A stretch of 33,793 nt of DNA from CAZCFB01 sp964511535 (GTDB taxonomy: Bacteria; Myxococcota_A; Polyangia; GCA-2747355; CAZCFB01), in assembly GCA_964511535.1 (NCBI GenBank), contig CAZEFW010000099.1, positions 1 to 33,793 of the forward strand. Reading direction: 5' to 3'. Shown piece by piece: positions 1 to 7,704 of this stretch. Positions within the stretch are counted from its first letter, which is position 1; every line of letters starts with the position of its first letter. Both the position numbers and the translations under genes were made by a program. The notes under the pieces were generated by a model. That model had not been told where the DNA came from and did not search any database. It saw only the letters and a list, made by a program, of their open reading frames with translations.

Positions 1-1487
1 CCCTGGGGCCGGCTGGCCATCTCCAGGCGCAGGGTCTCGGCGATGCGCTTGCTCAGGATGTCGGGCAAGCTCATCAAGTCCGCGGAGCTGCCCTCGAAGC
101 GCCCGCTCCAGATCTGTACGCCGGTGGTCACCTCCACCAGCCGCGTGGCGATGCGCAGGCCCTGGCCTGCGCGCACCACGGTGCCGTCGACGATGAGCGC
201 CGCGCCGAGGTCGGCGCCCACCAGGCGCGGGTCGCGCTCCTGGCGGTACTTGCTGGTGGCGCCGCTGGCGAACACCCGCAGGCCACGGGTCATGGAGATC
301 ATGTCCACGACCTCGTCGGTGAGCACGTCGGCGATCCAGGCGTCGTCGGGCGGCCCGCGATAGAGGAAGGGCAGCACCGCCAGCGCCCGCGCCTCGGTCA
401 GGGCGGCGAGGCTGGGGGAGGTGGCGGGGAAGACCGGCATCGAGCCGTCCGCCACGGTGGCGTCGCCGTCGCTGTCGCCGCCAGCGGGCTCGTCGTCGGC
501 GCCGTCGAGGGCCACGGCGGTCCTGCGGGCTGGCGGCGGCTCGTCCGCGTCCTCTGCCGAGGTGTCCATGGCCACCGCCGTCCGGCGCGCCGGCGGCGGC
601 GCGGCGGCCAGGTCCTCGCGTCCCGCCAGCTTCCACAGCTCCGCCGCCAGCGCCGCGGCCGAGGCCGGCCGCCCGGCCGGCTCCCGGCTCAGGCAGCGCA
701 GCACCAGCTCGGCCAGCGGGTCGGGCACCGTCGCCCGGGTCCTCGGATCGGGCGGCGGGCGCTTGAGCCGCGCCACCGCAGTGGCGATGGGCGTCGACTC
801 CACGAAGGGCAGGGCGCCGGTGAGCATCTGGAACAGCAACGCCCCCAGGGCGTACAGGTCGCTGCGTCCGTCGATGGCCGCCCCCTCCACCTGCTCCGGT
901 GACATGTAGTCCGGCGTGCCGATGGCCCCCACGGTCTGGCCGCCGTCCAGGTCACCGCCGGTCACCGACCGGGCGATGCCGAAGTCGGTGATCACCACCC
1001 GCCCCGTGGGGCCGAGCATGATGTTGCCCGGCTTCAGGTCGCGATGGATCACGTCCACCGCGTGCGCCGCGGCGAGACCCTCGCTCACCTCGGCGCCGAT
1101 GCGCGCGCACTCCGGCGCCGCCAGGCACCCCTCGGCCTGCATCTGCTGCTCCAGCGACCGGCCCTCGATCCACTCCATGGTCAGGTAGTGCGCGTCGTCG
1201 TGGCGTCCCAGGTCGTGGGTCCGCGCCACGTTGCAGTGGGTGACCCGCCGCGCCAGCCGCACCTCTCGGCGGAAGCGGGTGACCGCGTCCTCGTGGGCGA
1301 AGGTCATCACCTTGAGCGCGATGTCCTCGTCAAGCTCGACGTCGCGGGCCCGGTACACCGCGCCCATGGCCCCCTTGCCCAGCAGGCCCTCGACCCGGTA
1401 GCGGCCGGCGAACAGGGCGCCGTCGTCAAGGCCGAGCGGGTCGTCGGGGCTCCGCCCACCGCCCCCCGTCGTTCCTGTACTCGCCAT
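1..1487 (-). CDS. Ser/Thr protein kinase with TolB/FlgO-like C-terminal region (3' end beyond window)
   Basis: Reading the minus strand from the ATG at 1487 gives 495 residues that run off the left window edge. A Hanks-type kinase domain occupies about residues 29-290: Gly-rich loop GKGAMGAVY (38-45), ATP-binding Lys59, catalytic HRDLKPGN (148-155), DFG (168-170) and a GTPDYMSPEQ activation-segment end. A low-complexity linker follows with two PPPARRTAVA repeats and a DGDATVAD stretch, then an AVLPF...ADVLTDEVVDMIS region typical of the TolB/FlgO-like domain fused to bacterial kinases and cyclases. No transmembrane helix is visible between them. It is an RD kinase expected to phosphorylate Ser/Thr in partner proteins. 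The divergent neighbour is a VgrG, so a link to type VI secretion (compare PpkA) is possible but inferred. No Shine-Dalgarno is visible; a TATAAT lies 8 nt upstream. The kinase assignment is firm; the C-terminal domain is likely. Confidence 0.9.
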   Translation of the reverse strand, partial: MASTGTTGGGGRSPDDPLGLDDGALFAGRYRVEGLLGKGAMGAVYRARDVELDEDIALKVMTFAHEDAVTRFRREVRLARRVTHCNVARTHDLGRHDDAHYLTMEWIEGRSLEQQMQAEGCLAAPECARIGAEVSEGLAAAHAVDVIHRDLKPGNIMLGPTGRVVITDFGIARSVTGGDLDGGQTVGAIGTPDYMSPEQVEGAAIDGRSDLYALGALLFQMLTGALPFVESTPIATAVARLKRPPPDPRTRATVPDPLAELVLRCLSREPAGRPASAAALAAELWKLAGREDLAAAPPPARRTAVAMDTSAEDADEPPPARRTAVALDGADDEPAGGDSDGDATVADGSMPVFPATSPSLAALTEARALAVLPFLYRGPPDDAWIADVLTDEVVDMISMTRGLRVFASGATSKYRQERDPRLVGADLGAALIVDGTVVRAGQGLRIATRLVEVTTGVQIWSGRFEGSSADLMSLPDILSKRIAETLRLEMASRPQ

Positions 1488-1495
1488 GGGGAGAT

Positions 1496-1501
1496 ATTAT
1501 A
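1496..1501 (-). promoter_or_regulatory. Perfect -10 hexamer TATAAT next to the kinase start
   Basis: On the minus strand TATAAT ends 8 nt before the ATG at 1487. Normal -10 geometry puts the transcription start near 1489, so the mRNA would have almost no leader. No convincing -35 lies 16-18 nt upstream, and no Shine-Dalgarno is present between the box and the ATG (ATCTCCCC). Confidence 0.55.
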
Positions 1502-1599
1502 CGAGGATCTGCGCCCTGGTGGGGCCCCAACCCCGGGCCGCCGGCGATTGCCAAACTTCGGCCTGACCCGCATGATCGAGCACATCCCACGGAGGAGCC

Positions 1600-4500
1600 A
1601 TGTCCCAGGCGCACGTCCATGATGTGACGGCCACCCTGACGGTGGACGGACTCGACGAGGAGCTGCACGTAATCCGGTTTTCGGGGGAGGAGGGGATCTC
1701 CCGACTCTTCCGCTTCACGCTGGAGCTGGCGTCGCCGGCCTTTGACATCGACTTCGGCGCGGTGCTGGGCGCCCGGGCGGCGCTGACCCTGTCGCGCGGC
1801 GGCCAGCAGCGGATCATCAGCGGCGTGGTGGGCGCCTTTCGGCAGGATGACGGCACCGACCGCTTCGCGCTCTACGAGCTGTCCCTGGTGCCCGAGGCCT
1901 GGCGCCTGACCCACCGGCGCGACTGCCGCATCCACCAGGACATCGACGCCTTGACCATCGTCGAGGGGATCCTCCGCGACGCCCACCTGGGCCATGACGT
2001 CCGGCCCAGGGGCGGCCAGCGCCCCGCTGCTCGCCCGTACTGCGTGCAGTACCGCGAGGCCGACTGGAGCTTCATCAGCCGCCTGCTGGAGCAGGAGGGG
2101 TTCTACTACTTCTTCGCCCAGCAGGGCGCTCGCCAGGTGCTGACCATCAGCAACGACCCGCAGGTGAACCGCTCTGTGGTGCCGGGCGGCGATGTGATCT
2201 ACCGGCCGGGCGGGGCCATGCCCGGGCAGGAGCATGTGTTCGGGATCAGCGTCACCGAGCGGGTCCTGACCGGCCGGGTGACCCTGGACGACTACAGCCA
2301 CACGCAGCCCGACCTGGACCTGGCCTGCGCCGCCGAGGCAGCGGGCCCGGACGCGGGCCTGGGGGAGTACGACTACCCGGGCGGGTTCGCCCTGCGCGAG
2401 CGCGGCCGCGCGCTGGCGCAGGTTCGGCTGCAGCAGCAGCGGGTGGAGCAGCAGGTGATGGAGGGCCGCAGCGACTGCGCCCGCTTCGCGGCGGGCGGCG
2501 TCTTCGGCCTCACGGGGCACCCCCGCGCCGACCTGAACGATGATTACCTGCTGTGGACCGTGCGCCATCGCGGCGAGAGCGAGGCCGACCTTGAGGCGGG
2601 CACCATCAGCCCCGAGGTGAGCTACGAAAACAGCTTCCGCTGCGTCAGGCGCCAGGTCCCGTTCCGGCCTCCCCGGCAAACCCCCTGGCCGCGCATCCGG
2701 GGCGCCCAGACCGCCACGGTGGTGGGGCCGCCCGGCGAGGAGGTGCACACAGACGCTCAGGGCCGGGTGATGGTCCGCTTCCACTGGGACCGCTCCGGCT
2801 CTGCCGACGAACGCGCGTCGTGCTGGATCCGGGTGGGGCAGCTGTGGGCCGGCAACGGCTGGGGCGGGCTGTTCTTGCCGCGGGTGGGCCAGGAGGTGAT
2901 CGTCACCTTCCTCGAGGGCGACCCCGACCGGCCGCTGATAACCGGGTGCGTGTACAACGGCGCCAACACGCCGCCGACCTCCCTGCCGGAGCGCAAGACG
3001 GTCAGCACCATCCGCTCGCGCTCCTCGGTAGGAGGAGGCGGATTCAACGAGATCCGCTTCGAGGACAACAAGGGCAGCGAACAGCTCTACACCCACGCCC
3101 AGCGAGATCGCGTGGAGGAGGTGGGGCAGGACCGGACCACCACCGTCGGGCGGGACCAGGCGCTGGAGGTGGGGCGCGACGCCACGCGCAAAGTGGCGGG
3201 CGACGAGACCGCGGTCATCGAGGGCGACCGCAGCGTGCAGGTGGACGGGGCGGCCACGGTGCTCACCCGGGGCGACCTGCAGGTGGTCACCCGGGGCGAT
3301 GGGGCGGAGCAGACCGACGGCACCCACACCCTCTCGGCCAACAAGATCGTCCTGCGCGCGGCCCACAGCATCGAGCTGCAATGCGGCGGCGCCTCTGTCT
3401 CCCTCGACGCCCTGGGCAACGTGAAGATCACGGGGACGGCGCCGGTGTCCATGGACGGCCCGCTGGTCAAGATCAACGCCGGCGTCACCGGGCGGCCCGC
3501 GGCCCGGCTGGGCGACCCGAGCACGCCGGCTGCCGTGGTGGCTGGCAGCCCCACGGTGCTGGTGGGGGAGGCGCCGTCGGTGCCAGCGGCGGCGGCCGCC
3601 GTGGGCGGCGCGGTCAAGGACACGGAGCTGTCAAAGGCCGCCGGCGAGGACGTGCACCTGCCAAAGCAGCCCGACCTGGTGAAGAAGGCGCTGGACGCGG
3701 CGCGCGCGGAGGTCACCCGCCGGGTGGGCCAGCTGCAGAACCAGCTGGGCGTCTCGGACATGACCAGGGCGCTGGAGCTGGGGCGCGAGGCCGTGACCAG
3801 CGCTCAGGGCAGCGTGACCTCGGTCAAGGGCGCCCACGACGACGTGCTGGCCGCCTCCGATCACGCCTCCAGCGCGGTGGACAAGGGGATGGACGCGGTG
3901 GGGCACCTGGGCCAGCTCGGCGGACACCTGGGCGACATGGTGCAGGACGCCAGCAGCGGCAACTTCGACCGGGTGGCGGGCCACTTCAACAGGGCCATGG
4001 GCGAGGCCAAAGAGGTGGTCAAGGACATGGCCGGCGTGGCGGACGAGGTGGCCAGCGGCCTGGACAAGATGGCGGACGCGGCCGAAAAGAGCGCCAGGGC
4101 TGTGGACGGAGTGCGAGAGGCCGCGGGCAAGATCCTCAAGGGGGTCTCCAGCCTCGGCGACGGCGCCGGCAAGCTGGGCGGCTTCCTCGGCCGGGCTGCC
4201 CGCTGGGGGGAGCAGTTCGGATTGCTGCGCCCCGGGACCGCGGCCCGGCTGAGCCGGGCGGGCGAGGGCGTGGCGCAGCTTGGCAAGACGCTGACCAGCG
4301 TCGCCAGCGACGGGGAGAAGCGGCTCGAGGGCGTCAAGAAGGTGGCGGAGTCGATCCGCGGTATCGGCAGTCAGGTGAGCGCGGCTGGCCAGGAGGTCAG
4401 CGGCTGGGGCAAGCGGCTAGAGGGGATCGTCGCCGACCCGGCGGCCTCGGCCGGGGGCGAGGCGTCGTCGGAAGCGCTGGCGGCGCATGTCGAGCAGGAG

Positions 4501-5634
4501 CAGGGCGCGGTGGCCGAGGCAGGCGAGCATGTCAGCGCCGCGGCGGAGCAGTCGCACGAGGCGTCCGAGACCCTGCGCCACCCGTCAACGTCGCTCGGCT
4601 GGCGCAACACCGCGGCCACCCCGCAGCAGCTGGAGCAGGACGCGCGCCACGCGGCGCCGCAGGTGCAGCAGATGGTCTCGGAGGTGTGCCTGGAGACGGG
4701 GACCCAGGGCACGCTGCAGGCGCGCACCGCCGGGCCCACGCCGCCGGCGCTGCCGCCACGGCAGGCGCAGGAGGCGCCCCGGCAGGGCCCGAGCCCGGAT
4801 GAGACGATGCTGCTCTCCACCGAGGAGCTGCTGGAGCAGAGCCCGGAGCTGTCCGGGCAGACGGGCGACGGGCCGCTGATGGGCGTGCTGGTTCCCACCG
4901 ATGATGTGCCCGCGGAGCCGGTGGAGCCCGCGGGCGACGCGTCGTCCCAGGAGACCATGCTGCTCTCCATGGACGAGGTCTTCGAGGACGTCTCGGCCCC
5001 GGGGGCGGACCCCGCGGACAGCGCCGAGACCACCCTGATCCCCGCCGACGAGCTGGCTCAGGATGCCGGTGCTGCTCCCGCTGGCGCGGGGGACTCCAGG
5101 GCCACGGCGCACCTGCCCCCGGAGGCGACTGAGGCGCCCCCCGAGGCGCCACAGCCGCCGCCCACGGTGGCGGACCCCGAGTCGGTGCCCTACGCGCGGC
5201 AGGGCCCTGGCGCCGCCGACCTCCCGGGCGCCACACCCACAGACCCTGCCCGCAGCGACGGCGCGGTCCAGAGCACCGTGACGGTGGACCAGCCGGAGCA
5301 GCTACGCTCGGCCGCGCGCGAGCTGGCGGCCCAGGCCCGGGCCCGCGGCGGCGAGGCCGTGTTCGACAGCGGCTTCGACCGCCCCGACCCCACCGGCCAC
5401 GGAGATGTCCACGGCACCCTGCTGCTGCCCACCGAAGACGACGGGCTGGTCATGTCCCGGGTGCACCTGGTGCTGCGCACCTACCATGATGGCTCCGACC
5501 AGTCTCTACAGGCTCGAAGCGCGCGCCTGGCAGCTGCGCAACCCGAGGGAGGCGCCGAGCTCACAAGCCGCAAGCAGCAGGCCCGCTGGTTGCTGGCGCT
5601 GCTGGCCCTGCTGGAGGTTGTGGGCAGCGGGTAG
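1600..5634 (+). CDS. vgrG: VgrG (TssI) type VI spike protein with long helical and acidic C-terminal extension
   Basis: The ATG follows GGAGGAG at the right spacing. Residues 1-600 are a standard VgrG core: the gp27-like N-terminus, then the gp5-like OB region with RFHWDR (about 392), WIRVGQLWAG, PRVGQEVIVTFLEGDPDRPLITG (to about 450), SRSS...FNEIRFEDNKGSEQ (about 490) and the repetitive beta-helix. VgrG trimers tip the secreted spike of type VI and related contractile systems. A short PAAR-like piece starts at Pro633 (PAARLGDP...GSPTVLVG), only about 25 residues against about 90 for a full PAAR domain. Residues 680-1010 are Ala/Lys/Glu-rich and probably long amphipathic helices. Residues 1065-1280 are acidic and Pro-rich, carrying repeats such as ETMLLSTEEL. 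The end is hydrophobic (WLLALLALLEVV). At 1344 residues it is about twice a minimal VgrG. No other type VI genes are in the window, and I recognise no toxin domain. Confidence 0.92.
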   Translation: MSQAHVHDVTATLTVDGLDEELHVIRFSGEEGISRLFRFTLELASPAFDIDFGAVLGARAALTLSRGGQQRIISGVVGAFRQDDGTDRFALYELSLVPEAWRLTHRRDCRIHQDIDALTIVEGILRDAHLGHDVRPRGGQRPAARPYCVQYREADWSFISRLLEQEGFYYFFAQQGARQVLTISNDPQVNRSVVPGGDVIYRPGGAMPGQEHVFGISVTERVLTGRVTLDDYSHTQPDLDLACAAEAAGPDAGLGEYDYPGGFALRERGRALAQVRLQQQRVEQQVMEGRSDCARFAAGGVFGLTGHPRADLNDDYLLWTVRHRGESEADLEAGTISPEVSYENSFRCVRRQVPFRPPRQTPWPRIRGAQTATVVGPPGEEVHTDAQGRVMVRFHWDRSGSADERASCWIRVGQLWAGNGWGGLFLPRVGQEVIVTFLEGDPDRPLITGCVYNGANTPPTSLPERKTVSTIRSRSSVGGGGFNEIRFEDNKGSEQLYTHAQRDRVEEVGQDRTTTVGRDQALEVGRDATRKVAGDETAVIEGDRSVQVDGAATVLTRGDLQVVTRGDGAEQTDGTHTLSANKIVLRAAHSIELQCGGASVSLDALGNVKITGTAPVSMDGPLVKINAGVTGRPAARLGDPSTPAAVVAGSPTVLVGEAPSVPAAAAAVGGAVKDTELSKAAGEDVHLPKQPDLVKKALDAARAEVTRRVGQLQNQLGVSDMTRALELGREAVTSAQGSVTSVKGAHDDVLAASDHASSAVDKGMDAVGHLGQLGGHLGDMVQDASSGNFDRVAGHFNRAMGEAKEVVKDMAGVADEVASGLDKMADAAEKSARAVDGVREAAGKILKGVSSLGDGAGKLGGFLGRAARWGEQFGLLRPGTAARLSRAGEGVAQLGKTLTSVASDGEKRLEGVKKVAESIRGIGSQVSAAGQEVSGWGKRLEGIVADPAASAGGEASSEALAAHVEQEQGAVAEAGEHVSAAAEQSHEASETLRHPSTSLGWRNTAATPQQLEQDARHAAPQVQQMVSEVCLETGTQGTLQARTAGPTPPALPPRQAQEAPRQGPSPDETMLLSTEELLEQSPELSGQTGDGPLMGVLVPTDDVPAEPVEPAGDASSQETMLLSMDEVFEDVSAPGADPADSAETTLIPADELAQDAGAAPAGAGDSRATAHLPPEATEAPPEAPQPPPTVADPESVPYARQGPGAADLPGATPTDPARSDGAVQSTVTVDQPEQLRSAARELAAQARARGGEAVFDSGFDRPDPTGHGDVHGTLLLPTEDDGLVMSRVHLVLRTYHDGSDQSLQARSARLAAAQPEGGAELTSRKQQARWLLALLALLEVVGSG
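4798..5442 (+). repeat. Thr-centred peptide repeats in the VgrG extension
   Basis: The coding sequence encodes a recurring peptide, consensus T-x-L-[LI]-[SP]-x-[ED]-[ED]-[LV], at Thr1069 (TMLLSTEEL), Thr1119 (TMLLSMDEV), Thr1144 (TTLIPADEL) and Thr1273 (TLLLPTEDD). Weaker copies lie at 1095 (GVLVPTDDV) and 1169 (TAHLPPEAT). The first five start 24-26 residues apart. Confidence 0.7.
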
Positions 5635-5696
5635 ACTCCGGCTCGGGTCCCTCCTTGAAAATTCACCGCTGGCACACACTGGCCACAGATTTCTGT

Positions 5697-5726
5697 CGCC
5701 CGGCCTCTCGCCTGGCGGCGGTTTTT
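5697..5726 (+). terminator. Probable Rho-independent terminator after vgrG
   Basis: CGCC-C-GGC pairs with GCC-T-GGCG around a CTCTC loop (5697-5717; one C/T mismatch). A run of five T at 5722-5726 follows after four bases. It lies 63 nt past the vgrG stop. The gap between stem and T-run makes it imperfect. Confidence 0.45.
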
Positions 5727-5793
5727 GCTGTAATTCCGGCTCCTGGATGTTGGTACGGTGGTTGCTCCTCCCGCTTCAAACTGGAGGTATCCC

Positions 5794-6609
5794 ATGCGTA
5801 GCCTACTCCTCATGTTCACCTGCCTCATGCTCATGGTCGGCTGCGGCGGCCGTCCGCTGCCTGCTGGCGGCGGTGACGCCGGCGTGGACCCGGGCAAGGA
5901 CGGCCAGGCGGCCGCGGATCACGGCACCACCCCGGGGCCCGACGGCGGGCCATCGCCCAACGGCCGGGTGGAGGTGACCACGCCCGACAGGGCGTACAAG
6001 ACTGACGAGCAGCCCCAGGGCACCGCCACCAACAACAGCGTGCTCACGGTCTGGGCGCGCGGCTGCGCTATCTTCGATCGCCAGTGGCGCGCCCGCGCCT
6101 CGGACCCCTGGCAGGACCGCGGCCCGGTAATGGCGTGCGGCTGGGAAGGCAACGCCAGGCGGCTGGGCCCCGGCGACAGCATCGGCCAGGTGACCGGCTT
6201 CCACCTGCCCGGGCTGTGGCGAGTGGTGCTGCCCTACGGGCTGGGCTGCAAGAAGGACCGGCCCATGGCGCCCCAGCACTGCGCCAGCATCCAGCGCGCC
6301 TACTCGGCCCAGATCACGGTGACCGTGGGCAAGGGGACCTGCCAGGCGATCAACAACAAGTACCGCGCCGCGCTGGACCAGGCCAAAAAGTGCAACCCCC
6401 ACATCTTCCTGGCCCAGTGCCTGCAAAAGGTCCAGAGCGACCTGGCGTGTGGCTGCCCGCTGTTTGTGCAGGATCGCAAGAAGCTGGATCTGCTGGCCAA
6501 GCAGTACAGCGACTACGCCTGCCACAAGGTGTTGCCGCCTTGCGGCATCAAGTGCTCGCCGCCCCAGCCGGCCACCTGCGCCAAGGACGGCAAGTGCAGG
6601 CCGAAGTAG
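5794..6609 (+). CDS. Lipoprotein with Asp/Gly-rich linker and Cys-rich C-terminus, function unknown
   Basis: The start at 5794 is chosen because GGAGG precedes it by 6 nt and it gives a clean lipoprotein signal: MRSLLLMFTCLMLMVG then Cys17. An upstream in-frame start at 5758 would spoil the signal. After the lipobox comes a flexible Gly/Asp/Pro linker (about 20-55), common in myxobacterial surface lipoproteins. Residues 60-180 look like a beta-sandwich with several Cys, ending in AQITVTVG. The last 95 residues are Cys-rich (CQAINNKY..., CLQKVQSDLACGCPLF, DYACHKVLPPCGIKC, CAKDGKC), which suggests a disulfide-bonded module. I do not recognise the family. It should be exported and lipid-anchored. 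It stands alone between the vgrG terminator and a 208-nt intergenic region. Confidence 0.8.
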   Translation: MRSLLLMFTCLMLMVGCGGRPLPAGGGDAGVDPGKDGQAAADHGTTPGPDGGPSPNGRVEVTTPDRAYKTDEQPQGTATNNSVLTVWARGCAIFDRQWRARASDPWQDRGPVMACGWEGNARRLGPGDSIGQVTGFHLPGLWRVVLPYGLGCKKDRPMAPQHCASIQRAYSAQITVTVGKGTCQAINNKYRAALDQAKKCNPHIFLAQCLQKVQSDLACGCPLFVQDRKKLDLLAKQYSDYACHKVLPPCGIKCSPPQPATCAKDGKCRPK

Positions 6610-6661
6610 CGCGGGTGGGGGTGGCGCCCTCAGAAAAACGCCTGCGATTTGATTCCCTGCC

Positions 6662-6690
6662 TTGATTTGTTAGCTTCGGCTAACTAGCAT
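6662..6690 (+). promoter_or_regulatory. Candidate promoter with a perfect dyad filling the spacer
   Basis: TTGATT (6662-6667) and TAGCAT (6685-6690) are 17 nt apart, like -35 and -10 boxes. The spacer is one T plus the perfect 16-bp inverted repeat GTTAGC-TTCG-GCTAAC (6669-6684). The local sequence is AT-rich against a GC-rich background. The dyad could be an operator, or an RNA hairpin with a UUCG tetraloop if the region is transcribed from upstream. The next start codon is 128 nt downstream of the -10. Confidence 0.4.
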
Positions 6691-6817
6691 TAATACATAC
6701 CACTGATTCCTCGCCGGAACTCCCGGACTCTGGCCGCGCCAAGGGGCTAAACCATGGCGCGCGCCCCGAGCCTGCAGGGAGAGGTTTGTCCGGGGCCGGC
6801 GAGCAAGGAGCCGAGCC

Positions 6818-7633
6818 ATGAAGTCCTCCGCGCAATCTCCTCTGCAGCGCCGGCGGTGGCGTCGGGCGCTGATGCCGATGCTGGTTGTCGCTGCGGGGTG
6901 CGGCGACACGCCAGGCGACGCTTCCCTGCCGACCCGCACCGAGACGAGCTCTCCCATGGAATCCCGGAGCCTCACCGTCCAGACCCGGCTCGCCGCGCCC
7001 CATCAAGCCACCTCGCCGTTTCAGCCGGATGGATCATGGATCCTGGACATCCGCCGCGGAGGGAAGCTGATCTTCGGCCCCTCCGCTCGCCTGGACAGGC
7101 TGGTGGGCCGTGACTTCACCCTGGACCTGTGGCTCAACCCGCGTGACCTGGCGGACCAGCCCGTGCTGCGCGTGGGCGAGGTGAGGTTGCTCATCAGGGG
7201 AGGCCGGTTCGTGGCCAGAGGGCCGGGCGTCTCGGTGGTGGGCCGCAACGCGGCGGCCGGCGCCTGGCAGCATGTCGCCCTGGAGGTGGGCCGCAACGAT
7301 CTCGTCCTGTACGTGGACGGTGAGCCGTTCACGGCCGTCTCCACCGCCAGCAGCATCATCAGCACCGGCGGGGGGCACTCGGCGGTGCTCGGGGGGCGCC
7401 ACAAGTCATCAGACGCGCCCTTCGTGGGCAAGGTGGATGACCTCCGCCTGCGCGCCGGACCGGTTTACCGTGAGGGGTTCACGCCCAGCAGGCAGCCAAT
7501 GGACGCCAGCAGCGCGCCGCTGGCCTTCTCCTTCAGGGCCCGGGACCGCGGCGCCACCTTGCTCCACAACGAGGGGTGGCTGGCACGGGCCGCTCGCCTC
7601 GAGGGCAGGGCCGCCGTGAGGCGCGGCTGGTAA
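6818..7633 (+). CDS. LamG/concanavalin-A-like lipoprotein
   Basis: AAGGAG lies 7 nt before the ATG. The N-terminus MKSSAQSPLQRRRWRRALMP is strongly basic, then MLVVAAG-Cys gives a lipobox, with CGDTPGD after it. Residues about 70-215 read as a laminin-G / concanavalin-A-like jelly roll: FTLDLWLNPRDL, VGEVRLLIRGGRF, GAWQHVALEVGRNDLVLYVDGEPF and a late VGKVDDLRL strand are the usual landmarks of this fold. Such domains bind carbohydrates or proteins at the cell surface; the ligand cannot be told. The last 50 residues (FSFRARDRGATLLHNEG...) repeat the strand-like pattern of a short second module. It is alone in its transcription unit, with a promoter candidate at 6662-6690. Confidence 0.78.
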   Translation: MKSSAQSPLQRRRWRRALMPMLVVAAGCGDTPGDASLPTRTETSSPMESRSLTVQTRLAAPHQATSPFQPDGSWILDIRRGGKLIFGPSARLDRLVGRDFTLDLWLNPRDLADQPVLRVGEVRLLIRGGRFVARGPGVSVVGRNAAAGAWQHVALEVGRNDLVLYVDGEPFTAVSTASSIISTGGGHSAVLGGRHKSSDAPFVGKVDDLRLRAGPVYREGFTPSRQPMDASSAPLAFSFRARDRGATLLHNEGWLARAARLEGRAAVRRGW

Positions 7634-7704
7634 CACCCGGCACAGGGTGGCCTGGCGTTCGCGCCGCGATGGCGCGCGCTCCGTGGGGTGCTACCCAATA
7701 GGGT

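Noticed and set aside
1426..5236. Long open frames antisense to or out of frame with vgrG
   Set aside because: They are Arg/Ala/Gly/Pro-rich, typical of shadow frames in GC-rich DNA, and the VgrG frame has clear homology across its core.
6754..6817. ATG at 6754 as start of a longer or separate gene
   Set aside because: Its frame gives a Pro/Arg-rich product unlike any family, while ATG 6818 has AAGGAG and a lipoprotein signal.
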